From Brevundimonas bullata (GTDB taxonomy: Bacteria > Pseudomonadota > Alphaproteobacteria > Caulobacterales > Caulobacteraceae): a stretch of 64,000 nucleotides of DNA. Both the position numbers and the translations under genes were made by a program. The stretch lies in NCBI RefSeq assembly GCF_014207965.1, contig NZ_JACHLM010000004.1, positions 248,001-312,000 of the forward strand. Direction: 5' to 3'. Below, piece by piece: positions 35,585 to 44,884 of this stretch; the stretch's first letter is position 1, and each line of letters opens with the position of its first letter. The notes under the pieces were generated by a model. That model searched no databases. It saw only the letters and a program-made list of their open reading frames with translations, and was not told the DNA's origin.

Positions 35585-35621
35585 AATGCTCGCCTTCTAG
35601 AGACCTGAGTGAAAAGACGAC

Positions 35622-36794
35622 ATGGAAACCAAGGCCGGCGATCCCGGAGCCTTTGCTCATTTTGATCTGAACCGCGTCGCCTCGCCCGCTTTCGTGGTGG
35701 ACGAGGCTGCGGTGCGGCGCAATCTGGCCGTGCTGAAGGACGTGCGCGACCGGGGCAATGCCCGGGTCCTGCTGGCGCTCAAGGCCTTTTCCATGTGGTC
35801 GCTGGCGGACGTCGTCGGGGAATACCTCGACGGCGTCTGCGCCTCCGGTCTGTGGGAGGCGCGGCTGGCGCGCGAGTTCTACAAGGGCGAGCTGACCACC
35901 TATTCGCCCGCCTACAAGGCCGAGGATCTGCCCGAGATCCTGCGCCTGTCCGACCACGTCATCTTCAACTCGCCGGATCAGGTCACGCGCTTCGCCGACC
36001 TGATCGCAGAGGCCCGCGCGGCTGGCGAGACCTTCGAGATCGGCCTGCGGCTGAACCCCGAACACTCCGAGGGCGAGGTCGCCAAGTACGACCCGGCCCA
36101 GCCCTGCTCGCGTCTGGGATTCCCGGTGTCGCAGCTGCGCCCCGAGCATATGCAGGGCGTCGACGGCCTGCATATCCACGCCCTGTGCGAACAGGATTTC
36201 GAGCCCCTGGCCCGTATCTGGGCGGCGGTGGAGCCCAAGCTGGCGCCCCTGCTGGGCGGGGTGAAGTGGCTGAACCTCGGCGGCGGCCACCACGTGACCC
36301 GCGCCGACTACCAGACCGACCGTCTAGTCGCCTTCCTGAACAAGATCGCCGAACGCCACGGGGTGCAGGTCTATCTGGAGCCGGGCGAGGCCGTGGCGCT
36401 GGACGCCGGCATCCTGATCGGCGAGGTGCTGGACGTCTTCGACAACGGCATGCCCATCGCCATCACCGACATTTCAGCCACCTGCCATATGCCGGACGTG
36501 ATTGAGGCCCCCTACCGCCCCGCCATGCTGCATGAACCCGCGGACGGCGTCACAGTGCGTCTGGGCGGTCCGTCCTGCCTGGCCGGCGACATCATCGGCG
36601 ACTACGTCTTCGCCGAACGCCCGACGCCCGGAACGCGCCTCGCCTTCCTCGATCAGGCCCACTATTCGATGGTGAAGACCAACACCTTCAACGGCGTCCC
36701 CCTGCCCGCCATCGCCCTGTGGAACAGCGCCACGGACGAGCTGCGGATGGTCAAGGAGTTCGACTGGACGGAGTTCCGCGACCGGCTGTCGTGA
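35622..36794 (+). CDS. nspC: Carboxynorspermidine decarboxylase
   Basis: A 390-residue fold-III PLP decarboxylase. Lys54 in LLALKAFSMWSL binds PLP; the conserved GLHIHALCEQDF-like and LNLGGGHHVTR segments bind cofactor and substrate. It makes norspermidine or spermidine from the product of the gene just upstream, so the pair replaces the SpeD/SpeE route. The two genes are 37 bases apart and likely co-transcribed. No speA/C gene for putrescine is in the window. Confidence 0.94.
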   Translation: METKAGDPGAFAHFDLNRVASPAFVVDEAAVRRNLAVLKDVRDRGNARVLLALKAFSMWSLADVVGEYLDGVCASGLWEARLAREFYKGELTTYSPAYKAEDLPEILRLSDHVIFNSPDQVTRFADLIAEARAAGETFEIGLRLNPEHSEGEVAKYDPAQPCSRLGFPVSQLRPEHMQGVDGLHIHALCEQDFEPLARIWAAVEPKLAPLLGGVKWLNLGGGHHVTRADYQTDRLVAFLNKIAERHGVQVYLEPGEAVALDAGILIGEVLDVFDNGMPIAITDISATCHMPDVIEAPYRPAMLHEPADGVTVRLGGPSCLAGDIIGDYVFAERPTPGTRLAFLDQAHYSMVKTNTFNGVPLPAIALWNSATDELRMVKEFDWTEFRDRLS

Positions 36795-36862
36795 GGTGAC
36801 GAGCGGCGTTGTAGTTCAGCGCTCGAAATCGAGAAACCACTCATAGAGCCTAATGGTCATCG

Positions 36863-37327
36863 ATGTTTCAGAACGAACGCAACTACGAACCGGCTGTCGA
36901 AGCGTTAAAACCTGCGCTTCACAATTTACCCGGCAAAATCGTCGCAATCACTGGACTGCCGGGCGTCGGCAAAACTTCTCTGGGGCGATATCTAGCTTAC
37001 CGCTTCAATGTCTCGCTGATCGAGACGGACCTGTTCCTTCGCCGAGCGTGTGGAGCGATGGAACACCATGAGGATTTAATCGACCAGGTCATTGGCACCA
37101 GGCTCGACCAAGAAGACCCTGAACGGCAGCGACCAGTTGTCATCGAGGGAGCGACTGTGCTGCGCCTATTGGATCGGCTGGGACGCAGACCAGACTTCAT
37201 TATCCAAGTCATCAACAGCGACGCTCCAGCGAGCAACCCCAGGTTGGCAAAAGAGCTGGAAGGCTACGATGCCGAATATACACCAGCCTCCGCAGCCGAT
37301 TTATTTCTCGACTTTTCAGCTAGCTAA
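36863..37327 (+). CDS. Orphan P-loop kinase-like protein of lower GC content
   Basis: A 154-residue P-loop protein. Walker A is GLPGVGKTS near residues 31-39, and a Walker B-like VVIEG lies near residue 94. There is no long C-terminal domain, so it resembles small-molecule kinases (gluconate kinase, adenylylsulphate kinase or zeta-toxin fold). By my count 36901-37080 is 95 of 180 bases G or C (53%), against 44 of 60 in the nspC line at 36541. It uses TTA, CTA and AAA codons that neighbours avoid. It appears to be a late acquisition. No partner gene or clear ribosome site is visible. Confidence 0.72.
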   Translation: MFQNERNYEPAVEALKPALHNLPGKIVAITGLPGVGKTSLGRYLAYRFNVSLIETDLFLRRACGAMEHHEDLIDQVIGTRLDQEDPERQRPVVIEGATVLRLLDRLGRRPDFIIQVINSDAPASNPRLAKELEGYDAEYTPASAADLFLDFSAS

Positions 37328-37367
37328 TAGCTGTTTTAGGCAGCACGAGATCCGAACCGAAGAGCGG

Positions 37368-38297
37368 TCAGCCCAGCACGGCCCGCGCCGCCGACGCGTC
37401 CGCCTCGATCTGGACCTTCAGTTCATCCAGCCCGTCGAACTTCATCTCGCCGCGCAGGAAGGCGACCAGTTCGGTCTCAATGGTCTGGCCGTAGAGGCTC
37501 TCGTTGAAGTCCAGCAGCCAGACTTCCAGCAGAGGCTGTTCAATCTCGAACATGGGGCGGACGCCCAGGTTGGCGACGCCCTTCACGACCCGGCCGTCCT
37601 GCAAACGGGTGCGCGTGGCATAGACCCCGTAGGCGGGGCGCATATAGTCGCCCATGGCGATGTTGGCGGTCGGCACGCCGATGGTGCGGCCGCGCTTGTC
37701 GCCGTGGATCACCTCGCCCTGGATGGCGTAGGGGCGGCCCAGGATGGCGGCGGCGCGGTCCATGTCGCCGGCCTTCAGCGCCTCGCGTACGGCGGACGAT
37801 GACAGCTTCAGGCCCGAGGCGTCGTCGATGCGGTCGGTGACGGAGACGGTGAAGCCCAGGGTTTCGCCATAGGTGCGCAGCAGGGCGGGCGAGCCGGAAC
37901 GGCCCTTGCCGAAGGTGAAGTCGAAGCCGACGGCGGCGTGGGCGATGCCCAGACCTTCGGACAGGACACGACGGGCGAACGCCTCGTCGGTCATCCCGGC
38001 CATCTCGGCGTCGAAGGGGATCAGGTAAAGGCGGTCGACGCCCAGCGGCGCCAGAGCCCGAGCCATCTGGTCCGGGGTCATCAGACGGAAAGGCGCGGCG
38101 TCCGGCTGGAATAACCGACGCGGGTGCGGGTCGAAGCTGACGACGCCCAGCGGCGCACCCAGACGCTGGGCCGCCTCTCGGGCCGAGGCGATCACCGCCT
38201 GATGACCGCGGTGCACGCCGTCAAACGCGCCGACGGCCACCGCCGCCCCGCGTTGCGAGGCCGGCAGGCCGCGCCAGCCGCGAATGACCTCAACCAC
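37368..38297 (-). CDS. ribF: Bifunctional riboflavin kinase/FAD synthetase
   Basis: A 309-residue RibF that phosphorylates riboflavin to FMN and adenylates it to FAD. The N-terminal FAD synthetase part has GAFDGVHRGHQ, FDPHPRR and DFTFGKGRSG with LSSSAVREAL; the C-terminal flavokinase part has GRTIGVPTANI. It is the last gene of the minus-strand unit HAD-maoC-ribF, with the maoC stop 9 bases before its start. No FMN riboswitch is visible. Confidence 0.95.
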   Translation of the reverse strand: MVEVIRGWRGLPASQRGAAVAVGAFDGVHRGHQAVIASAREAAQRLGAPLGVVSFDPHPRRLFQPDAAPFRLMTPDQMARALAPLGVDRLYLIPFDAEMAGMTDEAFARRVLSEGLGIAHAAVGFDFTFGKGRSGSPALLRTYGETLGFTVSVTDRIDDASGLKLSSSAVREALKAGDMDRAAAILGRPYAIQGEVIHGDKRGRTIGVPTANIAMGDYMRPAYGVYATRTRLQDGRVVKGVANLGVRPMFEIEQPLLEVWLLDFNESLYGQTIETELVAFLRGEMKFDGLDELKVQIEADASAARAVLG

Positions 38298-38306
38298 GTC
38301 GGGGGC

Positions 38307-38768
38307 TCAGCGGGCCGAGGGCTTGCGCCGACGCGGCACGCGCACGACGGCCACGCCGTCCATGATCAGCTTGTCGCCGACAAAGCCTTCGCATTTCAGT
38401 TCGACGCGGGCGCTGTCGGACTCCATCTCGATCACCGTGATGACGATGCGGACCGAATCGCCGATGCGGACCGGGAAGTGGAAGGCCAGGGTCTGCGAAA
38501 TATAGATGGACCCAGCGCCCGGCAGGATGGTGCCGACCACGGCCGAGCCGAAGGCGGCGCTCAACAGGCCGTGGGCGATTCGGCCGCGATAGGCGGTCTT
38601 GGACGCAAATTCTTCGTCCAGGTGCACCGGATTGAAGTCGTCCGACGCCTCGGCGAACAGGCGAATACGGTCCTCGGTGACGTGGACGGTCTTCTCTGCG
38701 GCCATGCCGACGTGGAGTTCATCGAGGATGTAACCGCCCGACGGATGCTGTGTGACGTATTCGACCAT
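38307..38768 (-). CDS. MaoC-family (hotdog-fold) dehydratase
   Basis: A 153-residue hotdog-fold protein. The hydratase motif is ASDDFNPVHLDEEFA, with catalytic Asp and His, then YRGRIAHGLLSAAF. It most resembles short (R)-specific enoyl-CoA hydratases of fatty acid or polyhydroxyalkanoate metabolism. Its real substrate is not visible. It lies between the HAD gene and ribF in one unit; the metabolic link to flavins is not obvious. Confidence 0.87.
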   Translation of the reverse strand: MVEYVTQHPSGGYILDELHVGMAAEKTVHVTEDRIRLFAEASDDFNPVHLDEEFASKTAYRGRIAHGLLSAAFGSAVVGTILPGAGSIYISQTLAFHFPVRIGDSVRIVITVIEMESDSARVELKCEGFVGDKLIMDGVAVVRVPRRRKPSAR

Positions 38769-38806
38769 CAGCGGCCTTTACGGCAGGTGCGACGAAATGG
38801 CGAGCC

Positions 38807-39676
38807 TCACCAGGCCAGTTCGAGCGCGGCGTAGCGGGCGAAGGTCGTCTCGGCTCGGAGCAATTCACCGGCAAGCGCCGGATCCAGGGTTCCGTCCGGC
38901 CCCTTGGCCGCGTCGCCGTGGATGCCCTGCGCGATGAACAGGCAGTCCAGCGCCTGCTCGGCCGCGCCCAGAACATCGGTGATGACGCCGTCGCCGATGC
39001 ACAGGACGCGCGAACGATCCACCGGACGGCCCATCAGCTTTTGCGCCTCGCGCAAGGCCAGTTCGTAGATGGGGCCGAAGGGCTTGCCCGCCATGACCAC
39101 GCGTCCGCCCATGGACTCGTAGAGGTCGGCGATGGCGCCGCCGCAGTAGATGATGCTGTCGCCCTTCTGCACGATGCGGTCGGGGTTGGCGCAGATCAGC
39201 TCCAGATCGCGCTCGACGGCGGGGATCAGGCGTTCGCGGTAGTCCTCGGGCGTCTCGGTCGCGTCGTCGAACAGGCCGGTGACGGACAGGAAGGCGGCGT
39301 CCGTCGCGTCATGGGCGCTGGTCAGGTTCAGCCCCTCGTACAGAACGAAGTCGCGGTCCGGGCCGATGATCCACGCCGGGCCAGGGGCGCGGCGGGCCAG
39401 TTCGGCGCGGGTGGCGTCGCCCGAGGTGACGAAGGCCTTCCAGGCGCTGCGCGGCACGCCGAGCGCATCCAGCTGCGCCACCACATCCGAGGACGGGCGC
39501 GGCGAGTTGGAGATCAGGACGACATGGCCGCCCTTGGCGTTGAAATCGGCCAGGGCGGTGCAGGCGGTGGGCCAGCTCTCGCGGCCGTTGTGGATCACGC
39601 CCCAGACGTCGCACAGCAGGATGTCATAGTCGTCGGCGACAGCGGACAGGTGAGGCAGGGCGTGAGGCAGGGTCAT
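38807..39676 (-). CDS. HAD-superfamily hydrolase (TIGR01459, NagD-like)
   Basis: A 289-residue HAD phosphatase of the TIGR01459 class. The first HAD motif is LLCDVWGVIHNG, where the usual DxDxT reads DVW, as in this class; a motif II region (VVLISNSPRP) and motif III/IV (GKPFGPIYE, then CIGDGVITDV) follow. The substrate is unknown. The family sits beside ribF in many Alphaproteobacteria. The start at 39676 has a perfect -10 match 6 bases upstream, so the transcript may be leaderless. lspA is divergent. Confidence 0.87.
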   Translation of the reverse strand: MTLPHALPHLSAVADDYDILLCDVWGVIHNGRESWPTACTALADFNAKGGHVVLISNSPRPSSDVVAQLDALGVPRSAWKAFVTSGDATRAELARRAPGPAWIIGPDRDFVLYEGLNLTSAHDATDAAFLSVTGLFDDATETPEDYRERLIPAVERDLELICANPDRIVQKGDSIIYCGGAIADLYESMGGRVVMAGKPFGPIYELALREAQKLMGRPVDRSRVLCIGDGVITDVLGAAEQALDCLFIAQGIHGDAAKGPDGTLDPALAGELLRAETTFARYAALELAW

Positions 39677-39682
39677 GGTCCG

Positions 39683-39690
39683 GTTATAGC
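39683..39690 (-). promoter_or_regulatory. Perfect -10 box 6 nt before the HAD gene start
   Basis: On the minus strand GCTATAAC matches the Caulobacter housekeeping -10 consensus GCTANAWC at all positions and lies 6 bases before the ATG at 39676. No good -35 box is present at the usual distance. It implies a leaderless transcript. Confidence 0.45.
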
Positions 39691-39806
39691 CCCCCGAACG
39701 CAGGGGGGAAGGCCGCAACCGGCCCCTTGCCCCATCGGCCAGGCATCAAACCCGCGTTGATTTCCCTCTTCGCCCTCGCCCTGCTTCCTGCTAACCGGCT
39801 TGAGAC

Positions 39807-40334
39807 ATGAAAATTTCTCGCCTCGCCTATGCCGCCTACGGCATCGCCCTCGTCGTCATCGTGTTGGACCAGCTGACCAAGGCCTGGGTCCTGGGCGCCA
39901 TCGACGCAGCGCACATCTCGCAGATCCCCGACGGCTATCGCATCGCCGAGGTCGCCCCGCCCTTCTTCAACCTGACCTATGTGCTGAACACCGGCGTCAG
40001 CTTCGGCCTGTTCGGCGGCGGCGCAGGACGCTGGGTCCTGAGCGTCTTCTCGGTCCTGGTGGCGATCGCCCTCGCCGTCTGGGCGACGCGCTCGGATCGC
40101 AAGCTGCTGGCCGCGGCCATCGGCCTGGTCATGGGCGGCGCCCTGGGCAACGTTTTCGACCGCATCCGTTTCGGCGGGGTCGTGGACTTCCTCGACTTCT
40201 CGGGATCGGGCCTGTTTCCGTGGATTTTCAACATTGCCGACGCAGGCATCACCGTGGGCGTCGTCCTGCTGATCCTGGACAGCTTCCTCTCCGAACGTCG
40301 TCCAACGGTTGGCGTGGCCAACGAAAAGTCGTAA
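39807..40334 (+). CDS. lspA: Lipoprotein signal peptidase II
   Basis: A 175-residue inner-membrane aspartic peptidase that cleaves lipoprotein signal peptides after lipidation. Four transmembrane segments are visible. The catalytic pair is Asp127 in GGVVDFLDF and Asp145 in FNIADAG; the NTGVSFGLF motif is intact. It is adjacent to a DUF3035 lipoprotein gene, one of its likely substrates, 68 bases downstream. Confidence 0.95.
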   Translation: MKISRLAYAAYGIALVVIVLDQLTKAWVLGAIDAAHISQIPDGYRIAEVAPPFFNLTYVLNTGVSFGLFGGGAGRWVLSVFSVLVAIALAVWATRSDRKLLAAAIGLVMGGALGNVFDRIRFGGVVDFLDFSGSGLFPWIFNIADAGITVGVVLLILDSFLSERRPTVGVANEKS

Positions 40335-40402
40335 TCACCCCCTCTTCACTGTCGTCCCGAGCCAGCGCCGTTGGGCGCGCCTCCCGGAGCCGAGCTGACC
40401 TT

Positions 40403-40969
40403 ATGCGTATCCGCAACGCCGTTACCGTGGCCCTTTTCGCCACTACCGCCCTCAGCCTGACCGCCTGCGCCAGCGTGAAGCAAAGCATTGGCCTGTCGAA
40501 GGTCGTTCCCGACGAATTCGTCACCGTCGCCAGCGCCCCTCTGTCGCTGCCGCCGGAATACGGCCTGACCCCGCCGTCGCCGGGCCAGCCCCGTCCGCAG
40601 GAACTGGCCCCCGAAAGCGCCGCCCGTCAGATCCTGCTGGGTCAGCGCCAGGCTGTGACCCGCACCGGCGGCGAACAGGCCCTGGTGACCCAGGCCGGCG
40701 CCGACCGCGCCGATCCCCTGGCCCGCTACGTTGTCGATGACGAGTTCGGCGACCTGGCCCACAAGGAAGAAAGCTGGGCCAACCGCGTGCTGTTCTGGCG
40801 CAAGAACGACCCTGCGACCCAGGCTCCGACCGTCACCCAGACGGCGGAAGGCGCGCGCACTGTCGACGCCACCACCGAACACGCCCGTCTGCAGGCCCTG
40901 ACGGGCGGCCGGCAAGGCATCGCCATCACCCCGCGTCAGGATCGCGGCTTCAAGCTGCCCGGCCTCTAA
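40403..40969 (+). CDS. DUF3035 lipoprotein
   Basis: A 188-residue lipoprotein with lipobox LTAC (Cys22), then a largely disordered Pro/Gln-rich region (LPPEYGLTPPSPGQPRPQ) and a polar C-terminus. The family DUF3035 is conserved in Alphaproteobacteria next to lspA. Function unknown. The start at 40403 gives a normal signal peptide; the same frame is open far upstream through lspA in another reading. A strong terminator follows. Confidence 0.78.
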   Translation: MRIRNAVTVALFATTALSLTACASVKQSIGLSKVVPDEFVTVASAPLSLPPEYGLTPPSPGQPRPQELAPESAARQILLGQRQAVTRTGGEQALVTQAGADRADPLARYVVDDEFGDLAHKEESWANRVLFWRKNDPATQAPTVTQTAEGARTVDATTEHARLQALTGGRQGIAITPRQDRGFKLPGL

Positions 40970-40994
40970 AAAGACTGAAGGCGAAGAGAATCAG

Positions 40995-41026
40995 GGGCGC
41001 GTTCGTTTCGACGGACGCGCCCTTTT
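40995..41026 (+). terminator. Rho-independent terminator after DUF3035 gene
   Basis: GGGCGCG (40995-41001) pairs with CGCGCCC (41016-41022), the stem extends inward with one G-T pair, and TTTT follows at 41023-41026. Confidence 0.8.
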
Positions 41027-41045
41027 CCTTGCGGACCTCTGTCCG

Positions 41046-42017
41046 TCAGGCCGTCAGAACGCGGGGCAGTTTGAACGATACGGTTTCTCGCGCGCCGTCG
41101 TCCTCGGTCACGGTCGCATCGAACCGATGGCGGATGGCGTCGATCAGGGCCTCGATCAGAGGTTCGGGCGCCGAGGCCCCGGCGGTGACGCCCACGGTCG
41201 TCACCCCCTCGAACCAGGACCACTCGACGTCGCTGGCGTCATCGACCAGACGGGCGTCGCCCGCCCCGGCCTTGAGCGCCACATCGACCAGACGCGCCGA
41301 GTTGGACGAGTTCTTGGACCCAACCACCAGCACCAGCTGACAGCCCTCGCCCAGACGTTTGACCGCCTCTTGCCGGTTGGTGGTGGCGTAGCAGATGTCT
41401 TCCTTGTGCGGGTCCGGCAGTTCCGGGAAGCGCCGCTTCAGCGCCGCCAGGATGTCGGCCGTATCGTCCACTGACAGCGTCGTCTGCGTGGCGTAGGCCA
41501 GAGGTTGATCCCCAGGCCGCTGGAAGTTTTCTGCGTCCGCCACCGTCTCGACCAGACTGATCGAACCCGGCGGCAGCTGCCCCATGGTTCCCACCACCTC
41601 CGGGTGACCGGCGTGGCCGATCAGGATGATGTGGCGGCCCTGCTCGTGATGGCGCTCGGCCTCGACATGGACCTTGGACACCAGGGGACAGGTGGCGTCG
41701 AGGAACAGCAGCTCGCGCGCCCGAGCGGTCGCCGGCACCGACTTGGGCACGCCGTGGGCCGAAAAGACGACCGGCCGGTCGTCAGGGCATTCGTCCAGTT
41801 CCTTGACGAAGACGGCGCCCATGCCCTTCAGCCGCTCGACGACGTGGCGGTTGTGAACGATCTCATGGCGCACATAGACGGGGGCGCCGAACTTCTCGAT
41901 GGCGCGCTCCACGATCTGGATGGCCCGGTCCACCCCGGCGCAGAAGCCGCGCGGCGTGGCGAGGCGCACGTGGAGGGGGCGGCGTTCAAAGGCGGAGGGC
42001 GATACGGGCGCGTTCAT
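41046..42017 (-). CDS. ispH: 4-hydroxy-3-methylbut-2-enyl diphosphate reductase
   Basis: A 323-residue IspH, the last enzyme of the MEP isoprenoid pathway, producing IPP and DMAPP. The iron-sulphur cysteines are all present: Cys26 in [10 protein letters not shown], Cys110 in DATCPLV and Cys209 in [10 protein letters not shown]. The [10 protein letters not shown] motif binds the substrate. Length is typical. It is convergent with the DUF3035 gene and divergent from the exported hypothetical gene. Confidence 0.96.
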   Translation of the reverse strand: MNAPVSPSAFERRPLHVRLATPRGFCAGVDRAIQIVERAIEKFGAPVYVRHEIVHNRHVVERLKGMGAVFVKELDECPDDRPVVFSAHGVPKSVPATARARELLFLDATCPLVSKVHVEAERHHEQGRHIILIGHAGHPEVVGTMGQLPPGSISLVETVADAENFQRPGDQPLAYATQTTLSVDDTADILAALKRRFPELPDPHKEDICYATTNRQEAVKRLGEGCQLVLVVGSKNSSNSARLVDVALKAGAGDARLVDDASDVEWSWFEGVTTVGVTAGASAPEPLIEALIDAIRHRFDATVTEDDGARETVSFKLPRVLTA

Positions 42018-42166
42018 GGCCCGGAACCTAGTCGCTCAAGCGGCTTACCGCCACCGGCTGCATGGTCGCGTTTGCCGCGCCTCGCTTTAGCCGCTATCAC
42101 CACCGAGCGTGGCTTGGTCGGACGTCCGATCGTCCCGCGCCCCCTTCGACTGCCGGAAAGCTCCTG

Positions 42167-42832
42167 ATGCGTCGCGTCCTGACCGCCCTCGCCGCCCTCT
42201 CCCTCGCGGCCGCGCTGATTCCCCAATCCGCCGAGGCCCAGTCCGGCGGCCGTCCAGGCGGCCAGCAGAGCCGTGAACAATCCCCCGACCAGGGCACGTC
42301 GCAGCGCTCGCGCCAGGTGCGCATCGCACCGCTGTCGCGCCGCGCCAACGCCGGCCCCTGCCCCTATGTGAAGGTGCTGTACGACGCCGCCCGCTATGTC
42401 GAGATGGCTGACTTCAGCCGCCCCTCCACGGCAGGCGTCGGTTTCACCGGCGAGATCGAGGGCGTCACTGCCGATTGCGTCTATCGCGACGCCGATCCGA
42501 TCCGCCTGGACTTCAACGTCCTGTTCAACCTCGGCAAGGGTCCGCAGGCCTCTGGCGACGGCCGCACCTATCGCTACTGGGTGGCCGTGACCGAGCGGAA
42601 CAGCGCTGTTCTGGCCAAGGAATATTTCGATCTGCCGGTGAACTTCGACGGCCAGACCACCACCTCGGTCCAGCAGGCGCAGACCATCGTCATCCCCCGC
42701 GCCGACGCCACCACCAGCGGCAATAATTTCGAAGTCCTGATCGGCTTCGACATCACGCCGGAGATGGCCGAGTTCAACCGCTCGGGCAGCCGCTTCCGCG
42801 TCACCGCCGGCCAGACCCAACCGAACCCCTAA
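42167..42832 (+). CDS. Exported protein of unknown function
   Basis: A 221-residue protein with a clear signal peptide (residues 1-24, ending AEA-Q), a Gln/Ser/Arg-rich linker (about 25-50), and a globular C-terminal region with the segments [17 protein letters not shown] and [10 protein letters not shown]. One Cys pair (Cys at about 64 and 105) may form a disulphide. GGAAAG lies upstream of the ATG. I do not recognise a named family; I believe close relatives exist in other Caulobacterales. argS begins 4 bases after its stop, so they share a transcript. Confidence 0.72.
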   Translation: MRRVLTALAALSLAAALIPQSAEAQSGGRPGGQQSREQSPDQGTSQRSRQVRIAPLSRRANAGPCPYVKVLYDAARYVEMADFSRPSTAGVGFTGEIEGVTADCVYRDADPIRLDFNVLFNLGKGPQASGDGRTYRYWVAVTERNSAVLAKEYFDLPVNFDGQTTTSVQQAQTIVIPRADATTSGNNFEVLIGFDITPEMAEFNRSGSRFRVTAGQTQPNP

Positions 42833-42836
42833 GCAC

Positions 42837-44639
42837 ATGACCGATCTCAAGACCTCTCTCAGCGAAGCGGTCGCCACCGCCTTCGCCGCCGAAGGCGTGG
42901 ACGCCGCCCTGGCCCGCGTGGTCGCCTCCGACCGCCCCGACCTGGCCGACTTCCAGTCCAACGGCGCCCTGGCCGCCGCCAAGGCGCTGAAGGCCAACCC
43001 GCGCGAACTGGCCGCCAAGGTCGCCGAGCGTCTCAGCAACGATCCGCGCCTGTCCTCGGTCGAGGTCGCCGGCCCCGGCTTCATCAACCTGAAACTGTCT
43101 GACGCCGCCCTGGCCCAGCGCGCCGCCGAGGTGGCCGCCGACGAGACCCTGGCCGGCGCCTCGCTGAACACGCCGTCGCGCAAGGTCGTCATCGACTACG
43201 CCGGTCCCAACGTGGCCAAGCCGATGCACGTCGGCCACCTGCGCTCCTCCATCATCGGCGAGAGCCTGAAGCGGCTGTTCCGCTTCCGCGGCGACATCGT
43301 CTGGGGCGACGCCCACTTCGGCGACTGGGGCTTCCAGATGGGCCTGCTGATCACCGCCTGCGGCGACGAAGGCCTCGCCCTGCCGTTCATGGCCGACGGC
43401 GACGGCCCCTTCCCCGCCAACAGCCCGGTCACGTTGGAAGACCTGGAACGCCTCTATCCGCAGGCCGCCGCCAAGGCCAAGGAAGACCCCGCCTTCCGCG
43501 ACCGCGCCCGCAAGGCCACCGCAGAACTGCAGGCTGGTCGCCCCGGCTACCGCGCCCTGTGGGCCCATTTCGTCGCCGTCAGCCGCACCGCGCTGGAGCG
43601 TGAATTCGGCGCGCTCGATGTCACCTTCGACCTGTGGAACGGCGAGTCCGACGCCGATCCCCTGATGCCGGAAATGCTGGCGCATCTGAAGGAAACCGGC
43701 CTGCTGGTCGAGGACGACGGCGCCCAGGTGGTCCACGTCGCCAGGCCCGGCGAGACCCGCAAGAAGAAGCTGGCCGACGGCTCGGTCATCGAGGCCCCCA
43801 GCCCGCCGCCCCTGCTGGTGGTGTCGTCGGAAGGCTCGGCCATGTACGGCACGACCGACCTGGCCACCATTCTGGACCGCCGCAAGTCCATCGACCCCGA
43901 CCTGATCCTCTACGTCGTCGACGAGCGTCAGGCCGAGCATTTCGAACAGGTGTTCCGGGCCGCTTATCTGGCCGGTTACGCGCCCGAGAAGTCGCTGGAG
44001 CACCTTGGCTTTGGCACCATGAACGGGGCCGACGGCAAGCCGTTCAAGACTCGCGCGGGCGGCGTGCTGAAGCTGCACGACCTGATCACCATGGCCACCG
44101 ACAAGGCGCGCGAGCGTCTGAAGGAAGCCAAACTCGGCGACGACCTGCCGGAAGCCGAGTTCGAGGACATCGCCCGCAAGGTGGCGGTCGCCGCGTTGAA
44201 ATTCGCCGACCTGTCGAACAATCGCACCACCAGCTACGTCTTCGATCTCGACCGCTTCATGAGCTTCGAGGGCAAGACCGGCCCCTATCTGCTGTATCAG
44301 GCCGTGCGGGTGAAATCCCTGCTGCGCAAGGCGGCCGATCAGGGCGTCGAGATCGCCCCCATCGCCATCGTCGAACCGGCCGAACGCGACCTGGCCCTGA
44401 CGCTGGACGCCTTCGATGCGGCCACAGCGGACGCCTATGACAAGCGCTCGCCCAACCTGATCGCCGAGCACGCCTATCGCCTGGCGCAGAGCTTCTCCAA
44501 GTTCTACGCCGCCTGCCCGATTCTGGTCGCGCCGGACGCCGCCACCAAGGGCTCGCGCCTGGCCCTGGCCGCCGCCAGCCTGCACCAGCTGGAAACGGCG
44601 CTGGGCCTGCTGGGCATCGAGACGCCCGAGCGGATGTAA
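42837..44639 (+). CDS. argS: Arginyl-tRNA synthetase
   Basis: A 600-residue class I synthetase. The N-terminal Add1 domain is followed by the HVGH signature ([16 protein letters not shown]) and the C-terminal anticodon domain ([15 protein letters not shown]). A canonical KMSKS is absent; the region reads [14 protein letters not shown], which is common among ArgS proteins. It follows the exported hypothetical gene by 4 bases. In many relatives argS stands beside dgt and the SPOR gene, but here these are about 15 kb away. Confidence 0.96.
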   Translation: MTDLKTSLSEAVATAFAAEGVDAALARVVASDRPDLADFQSNGALAAAKALKANPRELAAKVAERLSNDPRLSSVEVAGPGFINLKLSDAALAQRAAEVAADETLAGASLNTPSRKVVIDYAGPNVAKPMHVGHLRSSIIGESLKRLFRFRGDIVWGDAHFGDWGFQMGLLITACGDEGLALPFMADGDGPFPANSPVTLEDLERLYPQAAAKAKEDPAFRDRARKATAELQAGRPGYRALWAHFVAVSRTALEREFGALDVTFDLWNGESDADPLMPEMLAHLKETGLLVEDDGAQVVHVARPGETRKKKLADGSVIEAPSPPPLLVVSSEGSAMYGTTDLATILDRRKSIDPDLILYVVDERQAEHFEQVFRAAYLAGYAPEKSLEHLGFGTMNGADGKPFKTRAGGVLKLHDLITMATDKARERLKEAKLGDDLPEAEFEDIARKVAVAALKFADLSNNRTTSYVFDLDRFMSFEGKTGPYLLYQAVRVKSLLRKAADQGVEIAPIAIVEPAERDLALTLDAFDAATADAYDKRSPNLIAEHAYRLAQSFSKFYAACPILVAPDAATKGSRLALAAASLHQLETALGLLGIETPERM

Positions 44640-44647
44640 TGTCAGCG

Positions 44648-44823
44648 CCCTTCTCCCGATGGGAGAAGGTGGCCCGAAGGGCCGGATGAGGGTCGACGCT
44701 TTCAGTCGGCGTGAGCCGTTGCGCTACGGCTTACGCCGACAGGACCGTTAGCCCCTCACCCTTTCGCCTTACGGATCGCTTCGCTCTCCGGGGCTCAAGC
44801 CCTCTCCCGCCGGGAGAGGGGCT
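44648..44823. repeat. Composite inverted repeat, family E
   Basis: Three hairpins in a row: CCCTTCTCCC/GGGAGAAGG near 44648-44669, GTCGGCGTGAGCC/GGCTTACGCCGAC near 44706-44741, and CCCTCTCCC/GGGAGAGGG near 44800-44820. The flanking GGATGAGGG and CCCTCACCC are inverted copies too. It fills most of the 245-base gap between argS and the deaminase gene. Confidence 0.75.
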
Positions 44824-44829
44824 CTGCTG

Positions 44830-44858
44830 GTGACGGACAGGGGCGCATTCGCTAAGGT
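44830..44858 (+). promoter_or_regulatory. Candidate promoter of the deaminase gene
   Basis: GTGACGG (44830-44836), 14 bases, then GCTAAGGT (44851-44858). Both boxes fit the Caulobacter housekeeping pattern with one or two changes. Transcription would begin near 44865, 20 bases before the ATG. It starts just beyond the family E repeat. Confidence 0.45.
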
Positions 44859-44884
44859 CGAGGCCAAGTTACGGAGCCTCCCCC

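Noticed and set aside
36795..36862. Possible tRNA gene in the nspC-P-loop gap
   Set aside because: No cloverleaf, T-loop GTTCGA context or CCA end can be drawn.
42801..44585. A 594-codon open frame antisense to argS
   Set aside because: Shadow of argS; the same kind of Gly/Gln/Val-rich product is seen opposite most long genes here.
44648..44823. Possible CRISPR-like array
   Set aside because: The hairpins are unequal, not regularly spaced direct repeats, and no cas gene is present.
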